Origin: Rhodanobacteraceae bacterium UBA703
Lineage (GTDB): Bacteria; Pseudomonadota; Gammaproteobacteria; Xanthomonadales; Rhodanobacteraceae
Direction: 5' to 3'
Length of the DNA: 9,994 bases
Assembly (NCBI GenBank): GCA_002297645.1
Contig: DBMH01000051.1
Coordinates: forward strand, 1,732-11,725
The position numbers and the translations under genes are program-made. Shown here one piece after another: positions 1-5,796 of the stretch. Each line of letters starts with the position of its first letter. Position 1 is the stretch's first letter. Under the pieces are notes generated by a model. That model saw only the letters and a list, made by a program, of their open reading frames with translations, did not search any database and was not told the origin of the DNA.

Positions 1-648
1 ATGAAGAAGGACATGGGCGGCGCGGCGCATGCGATCGGCCTCGCCAGCCTCGTACTCGACGCGAAGCTGCCCGTGCGCCTGACCGTGCTGGTGCCTGCGG
101 TCGAGAACGCGATCGCCGGCAACGCCTATCGCCCCGGCGAGGTCGTCACGACGCGAGCAGGCCATACCGTCGAGATCGACAATACCGACGCCGAAGGCCG
201 CCTCGTGCTGTGCGACGCGCTCGCCTACGCGAGCGAGCAGAAGCCCGACCTGATTCTCGACTTCGCCACGCTGACGGGCGCCGCGCGCGTCGCGCTCGGC
301 CCCGAACTGCCGGCGCTGTTCGCCAACCGCGACGACGTCGCCGAAGGCTTGCTGGACGCTGCACGGAAGACGCGCGATCCGCTCTGGCGCCTGCCGCTGT
401 GGCGGCCGTACCTGACGATGCTCGACTCGCACGTGGCCGACCTCGCCAACGCCGGTCCCTCGCGCCACGCCGGCGCGATCACGGCCGCGCTGTACCTGGA
501 GCGCTTCGTGCCCGAGGCGCAGCCCTGGGCGCATCTGGACGTCTATTCGTGGAACGATTCGGACAAGCCCGGCCATCCGCGCGGCGGCGAGGCGCAGGGG
601 CTGCGGGCGTATTTCGAGTTCGTGCGGGAGCGTTACGCGCACGCGTGA
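1..648 (+). CDS. M17 leucyl aminopeptidase family protein, C-terminal part (5' end outside window)
   Basis: This is a cytosolic, metal-dependent aminopeptidase that removes N-terminal residues from peptides. The visible 215 residues are the catalytic C-terminal region. The family signature NTDAEGRL lies at residues 61-68; its Asp63 and Glu65 are metal ligands and Arg67 is catalytic in M17 enzymes. Asp4 in MKKDMGGAA is another expected metal ligand. The lysine/aspartate of the GKG-TFD motif, which should lie just upstream, is missing only because the window starts here. MKKDMGGAAHA is internal sequence in this family, so the ATG at position 1 is probably not the true start. The C-terminus (WNDSDKPGHPRGGEAQGLRA) resembles the shorter M17 members rather than classical PepA. 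The gene ends at TGA 646-648 and converges on the yiiX remnant. No lesions are seen. Confidence 0.95.
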   Translation: MKKDMGGAAHAIGLASLVLDAKLPVRLTVLVPAVENAIAGNAYRPGEVVTTRAGHTVEIDNTDAEGRLVLCDALAYASEQKPDLILDFATLTGAARVALGPELPALFANRDDVAEGLLDAARKTRDPLWRLPLWRPYLTMLDSHVADLANAGPSRHAGAITAALYLERFVPEAQPWAHLDVYSWNDSDKPGHPRGGEAQGLRAYFEFVRERYAHA

Positions 649-746
649 CCGGGCGTTCACGGACCGAAGCGCAGACGCGTCCATCGGCGTCCGCGCTCGG
701 TGATGTCCGCGCCTGTCGGCGCCCGCTCGCGTTCGCGCGTACCGAC

Positions 747-772
747 GTCATGCCTGCGAACGCGGGCATCCA
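747..772. repeat. REP-like palindromic element
   Basis: Arms ATGCCTGCG (750-758) and CGCGGGCAT (761-769) form a 9-bp stem with one G-T wobble and a two-base AA loop, flanked by GTC and CCAC. Read on the minus strand in one frame it gives the peptide WMPAFAGMTSV, the familiar translation artefact of dispersed intergenic REP-like elements in many proteobacterial genomes. It lies in the gap between two convergent genes, where such elements usually sit. Only one copy is visible here, so its repetitive nature is inferred from general knowledge. Confidence 0.6.
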
Positions 773-845
773 CTGAAAACGGCGACGCCACGCCACCGGC
801 CAGCCGATCCGGATGCCACCCGTTCGCGGAAGCTCGCCGTGTGCT

Positions 846-863
846 GCCCGCGCAATCGCGGGC
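846..863. terminator. GC-rich hairpin between convergent genes
   Basis: GCCCGCG (846-852) and CGCGGGC (857-863) form a perfect 7-bp stem with the loop CAAT. It lies about 200 bases after the aminopeptidase stop and 34 bases beyond the yiiX remnant stop, so it could serve either convergent transcript. No T-run follows on either strand, so an intrinsic terminator is possible but not shown. A weaker 5-bp stem (GCGCC/GGCGC) lies at 709-722. Confidence 0.3.
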
Positions 864-896
864 TCGCGGAAGCGGCGACTGCACGGGCATCGCGCC

Positions 897-1516
897 TCAA
901 CGCTCGGCCACCGCCTCCAACAACGGCGAATCGAACGTCGCCTGCGGCGTGATGACGGTCTCGCCGGGAGGAGCGGCTTCGCCGTGGCGCCGGCGCAGCA
1001 TCGACAGGACCCGCGGGTCGTCGAGCGCGAAGCCGCCGAGTGCCGCCGCCTCGCCTATCCGCTAGCCGAGTGCGCGGTCGAGGAGTTTGCAGGCCAGCCG
1101 GAACAATGGATGCGCTGGTCGGATCATTCGAACACGGCGACGCACGGCCGGCCCTCGAACGATCCGGCCGTGCGTCGCAAGCGTTCCATCTGCGGTTCGG
1201 AAAGCGGCGTCCGCAGGCGTCGCGCCACGTCGTGCCCGCCCTCGCCGCGCGCCAGCCACGACTCCAGCGACGTGTAGCGCACGCGCTTCTCTGCTTCGAA
1301 TACGAAGCAGCGACCGTTTCGTGTCATCGCGACGCCCGTGTGGCTGTAGCGCGAGCGCGTCGCCGCCTGGATGGCGCCACTTTGCGCCGAGCGAGACGCG
1401 TGGAAGACGATGTCGCCGTCGCGCAGTGCCGGCGTCACATCGCGCGCACCGGCACTGCCGAAGGGTACCCGCGGGACGACGGCTCCCGCCAGAGCGGCGA
1501 AGAACCGGCCCCGCAC
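897..1516 (-). pseudogene. yiiX: YiiX-family NlpC/P60-like cysteine hydrolase, broken by two stops and a frameshift
   Basis: The intact N-terminal 130 residues match the YiiX family: LRDGDIVFHASRSAQSGAIQ, then YSHTGV with the family histidine, then VFEA and the V-R-R stretch. From the GTG at 1516 the frame stops at TGA 1126-1124, where E. coli YiiX has Trp (F-W-S-D). Past that stop the same frame reads SDQRIHCS with the catalytic Cys (codon 1105-1103). One base is then missing from the Glu codon of CSE (GG at 1099-1098). In the shifted frame homology resumes (LACKLLDRALG), meets TAG at 1064-1062, and continues RIGEAAALGGFALDDP and ETVITPQATFDSPLLEAVAE to the natural TGA at 899-897. Repaired length is about 205 residues, close to E. 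coli YiiX. The Tyr-Asp of the G-P-Y-D motif has also become Cys-Val. A truncated product would lack the catalytic Cys, so it is very probably inactive. It starts 10 bases after the prc stop, so it was probably co-transcribed. The N-terminus looks like a weak signal peptide; no Shine-Dalgarno is seen. Confidence 0.88.
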
Positions 1517-1526
1517 GACGAGCGCG

Positions 1527-3854
1527 TCAGTCCACTCGCGTCGGCGACAGCCCGTAGGGCAGGATGCGCGCGGCGAGCTTGTCGTCCTTGCGGATCAGCT
1601 CGATCTCGTCGGACAGGATGTGCGCGGCCTCGTCGAGGACGACGTCGCGCCGGTCCTTGGCCTTCTTCTCGCGCTCGATGTCGCTGGTGATGCTGCGCTC
1701 GTCCGGCTGCAGTCCGTCGTCCTGCAGGGCGGCTTCGTCCTTGGCGGTCGGTGCGTCCGTGCTCTCGCGCTTCTGCTCCGCAGACGCCGGCTTGCCGTCC
1801 TGGGTCTCCTTCGATCCGGCCGTCGCGGCCTCTCCGGCTTCGCCCTTGCGATCGCGCGTGGAAAGACCGGCGCTCTCGTGGATCTTCTGCACGGTCTTCG
1901 CGGCCGGATCCTGCGACGGCGTCGCGGAACCGTTGCTGGCGACGTCGCGCGCCTTGCGCTTGGCTTCCTGCTCGTCGCGCTCCTTGCGGCGCACGCTCTC
2001 GCTGAGCGAGACGGTCTTCTCCGCGCGCAGCTTGCGCATGTCGGCGAGGTCGGCCTCGAAATTCTGCCACTCGGCATTCTTCGCGATGCGCGTGTCGTGG
2101 CGCTCGACCAGTGCCGGAACCACCGACTTGAGGTCGGCGACCGGCGCGTACTTCGCCGCCGGGACCGACGTCCACGGCAGCGCATTGTCGTAGCTCGACT
2201 CGCCATAGTCCTTGGCGTCGACCGTCAGCGGGAAGCTGATGTCCGGCGTGACGCCGCGCAACTGGGTCGAGCCGCCGTCGATGCGGAAGAACTGCGCGAT
2301 GGTCATCTTGACCTCGCCGAAGGTCGGCTTCTCGTTGTGCGCGACGTCGTCGAGGTCGATCAGGTTCTGCACCGTACCCTTGCCGAAGGTCGGCTCGCCG
2401 ATGATGACGCCGCGGCCGTAGTCCTGGATCGCCGCCGCGAAGATCTCCGAGGCCGAAGCCGAGGCACGGTTGACCAGCACGCCGAGCGGACCGTCCCAGG
2501 CCATGCCGCCCTTGGTGTCGCTCTCGACCTCGACCTGGCCGTTGGCGTTGCGCACCTGCACCACCGGTCCCTTGTCGATGAACAGGCCGGTGAGATCGGT
2601 CGCCTCGGCGAGCGAGCCGCCGCCGTTGTTGCGCAGGTCGATGATGACGCCGTCGACCTTGTCGGCGCGCAGTTCGCCGAGCAGCCTCTCGACGTCGCGC
2701 GTGGCGCTCTTGTAGTTGCGGTCGCCGCGGCGGCGCGCTTCGAAGTCCTGGTAGAACGTCGGCAGCGAGATCACGCCGATGCGGTGCTCGCGCGATCCCT
2801 CCTTGACGTCGATGATCGACTTCTTCGCCGCCTGCTCCTCGATGCTGACCTTCTTGCGCACGAGCGAAAGCGTGACGTGCTTGCCGTCGGGACCGGCGTC
2901 CAGCGGCAGCACCTCGAGGCGCACGACCGTGTCCTTCGCGCCGCGGATCTTCTCGACGACGTCGTCGAGGCGCCAGCCGACCACGTCGACGATCGGCCCG
3001 CTCTCGCCCTGGCCGACACCGACGATGCGGTCGCCGACCTTGAGCTTGCCGGACAGCGCGGCGGGGCCGCCGGGCACGATCTCGCGGATCGCCGTGTAGT
3101 CGTCGTCGCGCTGCAGCACCGCGCCGATGCCCTCCAGCGACAGCTTCATCGCGATGTCGAAGTTTTCCGACGCGCGCGGGCCGAGGTAGTTCGTGTGCGG
3201 CTCGATCGACGAGGCGTACGCGTTCATGAAGGTCTGGAACACGTCCTCGCTGTTCAGCTGACGCACGCGATCCAAGTAGTTCGCGTAGCGCTTGTCGAGC
3301 GTGTCGCGGATGTCCTTGTCCGGCTTGTTGGCGAGCTTCAGGCGCAGCCAGTCGTTCTTGACGCGCTTGCGCCACAGGTCGTCGAGCTCGGCCGCGTCCT
3401 TCGCCCACGGCGCCTTCTCGCGGTCGTACTGGTAGTTCTCGTCGACGCCGAAGTCGAAACCCTTGGCCAGCAGCGCACGCGAATACGCGACGCGGTCGGC
3501 GACGCGCTGCTGGTAGATGTTGAACATCGCGTACGGCGCGCCGAGGTCCTGGTCGTAGATCGCGTCGTCGAGCTTGTCCTTGTACTTCTCGAACTTGTCG
3601 ATGTCGGCCTGCGTGAAGAACAGCTTGTCGCCGTCGAGCGATTCGAGGTAGCGCTTGTAGATCTTCTCCGACATCGCGTCGTCCAGCGGCGTCGGCTTGT
3701 AGTGGAAGCGTGTCAGGAAGCGCGTCGCCCATACGGCGGCCTCGGCCTGCGCCGGTGTCGCCTTCAGGAGGGGCGCGGCGGCGTCGGGCGTCGTCGTGGC
3801 GAACGCCGGCGCGATCAGGGCGCCCAGCGCGAGGGTCAACAGCAACTTCCGCAT
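1527..3854 (-). CDS. prc: Tail-specific (carboxy-terminal processing) periplasmic protease Prc/Tsp, S41 family
   Basis: This protease of 775 residues degrades or trims proteins from the C-terminus in the periplasm; in E. coli, Prc controls the peptidoglycan hydrolase MepS. Numbering is from the ATG at 3854. A signal peptide (MRKLLLTLALGALIAPAFA) precedes a probable cut before TT. A Tsp N-terminal helical domain follows (about 30-225), then a PDZ domain (about 235-335, with EGIGAVLQ and GGPAALSGKLKVGDRI). The S41 core holds RASASASEIFAA, QDYGRG and PTFGKGTVQ. By spacing to E. coli Prc (Ser/Asp/Lys at +0/+11/+25), the catalytic residues are Ser467, Asp478 and Lys492. The C-terminal DUF3340-type region is interrupted by a charged low-complexity stretch (about 630-725), making the protein about 90 residues longer than E. 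coli Prc. The ATG is preferred to the GTG at 3863 because GGTGAG sits correctly only for the ATG. The gene lies downstream of lipA and upstream of the yiiX remnant. Confidence 0.96.
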   Translation of the reverse strand: MRKLLLTLALGALIAPAFATTTPDAAAPLLKATPAQAEAAVWATRFLTRFHYKPTPLDDAMSEKIYKRYLESLDGDKLFFTQADIDKFEKYKDKLDDAIYDQDLGAPYAMFNIYQQRVADRVAYSRALLAKGFDFGVDENYQYDREKAPWAKDAAELDDLWRKRVKNDWLRLKLANKPDKDIRDTLDKRYANYLDRVRQLNSEDVFQTFMNAYASSIEPHTNYLGPRASENFDIAMKLSLEGIGAVLQRDDDYTAIREIVPGGPAALSGKLKVGDRIVGVGQGESGPIVDVVGWRLDDVVEKIRGAKDTVVRLEVLPLDAGPDGKHVTLSLVRKKVSIEEQAAKKSIIDVKEGSREHRIGVISLPTFYQDFEARRRGDRNYKSATRDVERLLGELRADKVDGVIIDLRNNGGGSLAEATDLTGLFIDKGPVVQVRNANGQVEVESDTKGGMAWDGPLGVLVNRASASASEIFAAAIQDYGRGVIIGEPTFGKGTVQNLIDLDDVAHNEKPTFGEVKMTIAQFFRIDGGSTQLRGVTPDISFPLTVDAKDYGESSYDNALPWTSVPAAKYAPVADLKSVVPALVERHDTRIAKNAEWQNFEADLADMRKLRAEKTVSLSESVRRKERDEQEAKRKARDVASNGSATPSQDPAAKTVQKIHESAGLSTRDRKGEAGEAATAGSKETQDGKPASAEQKRESTDAPTAKDEAALQDDGLQPDERSITSDIEREKKAKDRRDVVLDEAAHILSDEIELIRKDDKLAARILPYGLSPTRVD

Positions 3855-3858
3855 CAGT

Positions 3859-3864
3859 CTCACC
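3859..3864 (-). promoter_or_regulatory. Ribosome binding site that decides the prc start
   Basis: Read on the minus strand this is GGTGAG, 4 bases before the ATG at 3854. GGTGA pairs with the 3' part of the anti-Shine-Dalgarno (the AGGAGGTGA complement), for which a short spacer is normal. The alternative GTG start (3863-3861) lies inside this motif and has no purine-rich stretch ahead of it. The ATG start also gives a cleaner signal peptide. Confidence 0.55.
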
Positions 3865-3872
3865 GTGGTTTG

Positions 3873-3892
3873 CGCACGGACGACTCCGTGCG
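3873..3892 (-). promoter_or_regulatory. Perfect 8-bp inverted repeat in the prc leader
   Basis: On the minus strand CGCACGGA, loop GTCG, then TCCGTGCG form a perfect 8-bp stem with a 4-base loop. It ends 18 bases before the prc ATG and 8 bases before the GGTGAG motif. It could be an RNA hairpin in the prc leader, a protein operator, or the end of the lipA transcript. No T-run follows it, which argues against a standard intrinsic terminator. A second, weaker stem (CTGCGC/GCGCAG) lies at 3906-3924. I could not place a convincing -35/-10 pair in the 3855-4014 gap. Confidence 0.4.
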
Positions 3893-4014
3893 GCGGGGTT
3901 CAGGGCTGCGCGCCCCATGCGCAGGACATTCGGGCAACCTCGCGCGCATCCGTCCGCGCAAGGCCGTGATGACCGGGTGCGCGCTTCCTGCGCGGCCCGT
4001 CCAGCCGTGGATCG

Positions 4015-5016
4015 TCAGGCAACCTGCACGAAGCCCGCCGCATGCGCCATCTCGTCCGCGTGGTACGACGAGCGCACCATCGGACCGGAGGCCACGTGCT
4101 CGAACCCGATGCGGTAGCCCAGGTCCTCCAGCGCCTTGAATTCGTCCGGCGTCCAATAGCGCAAGACCGGGTGGTGGTGCGGACTCGGCTGCAGGTACTG
4201 GCCGATCGTGATCATATCGACATCGTGGGCGCGCAGATCGTTCAACGTCTCCTCGACCTGCTCCCAGGTTTCGCCGAGCCCGAGCATGATGCCGGACTTG
4301 GTCGGCACGTCCGGATGCTGCGCCTTGAAGCGCTTGAGCAGGTCCAGCGACCAGTCGTAGTCGGCGCCCGGGCGCACCTCGCGGTAAAGCGCGCGCGGCG
4401 TCTCCAGGTTGTGGTTGAACACGTCCGGCGGATCGCCGGCGAGCGCCTCGAGCGCCCGCTCCATGCGTCCCTTGCCGCGGAAGTCCGGCGTCAGGATCTC
4501 GATGCGGATGCCCGGATTCTCGAAGCGCACGGCGCGGATGCAGGCGGCGAAATGCGCCGCGCCGCCGTCGCGCAGGTCGTCGCGGTCGACCGAGGTGATG
4601 ACGACGTACTTGAGCCCCATGTCGCGGATCGTGCCGGCGAGGTGCGCCGGTTCCAGCGGATCGGGCGCCTTCGGGCGGCCGTGCGCGACGTCGCAGAACG
4701 AGCAGCGCCGCGTGCAGACCTCGCCGAGGATCATGAAGGTGGCGGTGCCCTTGCCGAAGCACTCGTGGATGTTCGGGCAGGAAGCCTCCTCGCAGACGGT
4801 GACGAGGCGGTTCTCGCGCAGCTTGGCCTTGAGCTTCGCCACCGCGTTGCCCGGGGGGATGCGCACGCGGATCCAGGAGGGCTTGCGCAGGACCGGCGCC
4901 TCGGCGAACGCCGCGCGGTTGCGCGCGATCTTGTCCTCGCCGAGCTGCTTCTCGAGCGGCGCATCGGCGACCTGCGTATTGATCACAGCCAGCGGAATGG
5001 TCTTGACGTCGGTCAT
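4015..5016 (-). CDS. lipA: Lipoyl synthase (radical SAM)
   Basis: LipA inserts sulfur at C6 and C8 of protein-bound octanoyl groups, finishing the lipoyl cofactor of the pyruvate and 2-oxoglutarate dehydrogenases and the glycine cleavage H protein. The protein has 333 residues, slightly longer than the E. coli enzyme. The auxiliary iron-sulfur cluster motif is Cys75-x4-Cys80-x5-Cys86 (VCEEASCPNIHECF). The radical-SAM cluster motif is Cys101-x3-Cys105-x2-Cys108 (CTRRCSFCDV). The C-terminal RSSY at 315-318 supplies the conserved serine that ligates the auxiliary cluster, the sulfur donor. Other family stretches are present: ITSVDRDDLRDGGA, FNHNLETP and MLGLGET. All key residues are intact. Its ATG overlaps the lipB stop, with no Shine-Dalgarno of its own, so translation is probably coupled to lipB. 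The stop is followed by 160 bases before prc. Confidence 0.98.
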   Translation of the reverse strand: MTDVKTIPLAVINTQVADAPLEKQLGEDKIARNRAAFAEAPVLRKPSWIRVRIPPGNAVAKLKAKLRENRLVTVCEEASCPNIHECFGKGTATFMILGEVCTRRCSFCDVAHGRPKAPDPLEPAHLAGTIRDMGLKYVVITSVDRDDLRDGGAAHFAACIRAVRFENPGIRIEILTPDFRGKGRMERALEALAGDPPDVFNHNLETPRALYREVRPGADYDWSLDLLKRFKAQHPDVPTKSGIMLGLGETWEQVEETLNDLRAHDVDMITIGQYLQPSPHHHPVLRYWTPDEFKALEDLGYRIGFEHVASGPMVRSSYHADEMAHAAGFVQVA

Positions 5017-5699
5017 GCGGATTGCGCGACGCGCGCGGCGTCGTCCACGGCGGAAAGGGGGAGTTGCGGCTCGGCGGCTTGCGGCACCAGGCCGAACTGG
5101 CGTGCCAGTTCGCCGATGAGGACGTCTTCGACCCGCGCCAGCGAACCCGGACCGCCCAAGTCTAGCACCTGGGTGACCGCCATACCCTCATAACCGCAGG
5201 GGTTGATGCGGTGGAACGGCTCCAGGTCCATGTCGACGTTGAACGCGAGGCCGTGGAACGAGCAGCCTCGCCGTACACGGAGGCCGAGCGCGGCGACCTT
5301 GGCCTCGCCGACGTAGACGCCGGGCGCGCCATCGCGGCGCAGGGCGACGATGTTCCATTCGCCGAGCGTGTCGATGATCGCCTGCTCGATGCGGTTCACC
5401 AGCTCGCGCACGCCGATCTTCAGGCGACGCAGGTCGAACAGCGGATAGGCGACGATCTGCCCGGGACCGTGGTAGGTCACCTGGCCGCCGCGGTCGACCG
5501 GCACGACCGGGATGTCGCCCGGCATCAGCACGTGCTCCCACTTGCCGGCCTGGCCGAGCGTGAACACCGGGTCGTGCTCCAGCACCCACAGTTCATCGGT
5601 GGTTTCCGGGCCGCGCCGGTCCGTGAACGCCTGCATGGCGTGCCAGACGGGTTCGTAGGGTTGGCGGCCGAGACGGCGCACGAGGACGGGCTGGGACAT
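5013..5699 (-). CDS. lipB: Octanoyl-[acyl carrier protein]:protein N-octanoyltransferase
   Basis: LipB transfers the octanoyl group from acyl carrier protein to the target lysine of lipoyl domains, the step before LipA. The protein has 228 residues from the ATG at 5699 (E. coli has 213). It contains the family motif DRGGQVTYHGPGQIVAYPL (69-87). Lys134 (GEAKVAALGLRV) and Cys168 (FHRINPCGYEG) align with the E. coli Lys135/Cys169 catalytic pair, and CSFHGLAFNVDMDL (146-159) is also present. The C-terminal ~20 residues are a variable tail. The TGA at 5015-5013 overlaps the lipA ATG (ATGA). The reading frame stays open upstream to about 5921, but family similarity begins at MSQPVLVRRLG, so 5699 is the best start. 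No Shine-Dalgarno precedes it (the preceding bases are C-rich), so initiation may be weak or the start slightly different. Confidence 0.96.
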   Translation of the reverse strand: MSQPVLVRRLGRQPYEPVWHAMQAFTDRRGPETTDELWVLEHDPVFTLGQAGKWEHVLMPGDIPVVPVDRGGQVTYHGPGQIVAYPLFDLRRLKIGVRELVNRIEQAIIDTLGEWNIVALRRDGAPGVYVGEAKVAALGLRVRRGCSFHGLAFNVDMDLEPFHRINPCGYEGMAVTQVLDLGGPGSLARVEDVLIGELARQFGLVPQAAEPQLPLSAVDDAARVAQSA

Positions 5700-5758
5700 G
5701 GGGGCGAGATGGGTCCGGGGCGGAGATTCACAACCGCAAAGGGGGATCACGGGCGCCT

Positions 5759-5767
5759 TGCTACACT
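5759..5767 (+). promoter_or_regulatory. Candidate extended -10 promoter for the duplicated secreted protein
   Basis: The stretch TGCTACACT holds a TGn extension followed by TACACT, a 4/6 match to TATAAT. It lies 29 bases before the ATG at 5797, which leaves a short leader containing the strong ribosome binding site. No good -35 hexamer stands 17 bases upstream; TTCACA at 5727-5732 is too far away. This is an inference from pattern only. Confidence 0.35.
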
Positions 5768-5783
5768 GGCCGCACACGCCGCT

Positions 5784-5789
5784 GGGGAG
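5784..5789 (+). promoter_or_regulatory. Ribosome binding site fixing the start at 5797
   Basis: GGGGAG ends 7 bases before the ATG at 5797, an ideal spacing. The frame is open further upstream to 5698, but the upstream extension has no such site and would bury the signal peptide. This supports a 658-residue product rather than a longer one. Confidence 0.7.
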
Positions 5790-5796
5790 TCGCGTC

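Noticed and set aside
479..796. Small minus-strand gene containing WMPAFAGMTSV
   Set aside because: This is the usual spurious translation of a REP-like repeat.
1124..1126. In-frame TGA of yiiX as selenocysteine or a recoded Trp codon
   Set aside because: The position is a conserved Trp, not Cys, other genes here end in TGA, and a frameshift and TAG follow downstream, so decay explains it better.
1062..1259. A separate 65-codon minus-strand gene
   Set aside because: Its last residues (RLACKLLDRALG) are the shifted continuation of the yiiX remnant; the earlier part is noise.
3861..3863. GTG start for prc, adding three residues
   Set aside because: It lies inside the GGTGAG motif and has no ribosome binding site of its own.
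1371..4139. A 922-codon open frame on the plus strand opposite prc
   Set aside because: It is a high-G+C shadow of the Prc gene. The protein is Arg/Leu/Val-rich with no family resemblance, while the minus strand has complete S41 motifs.
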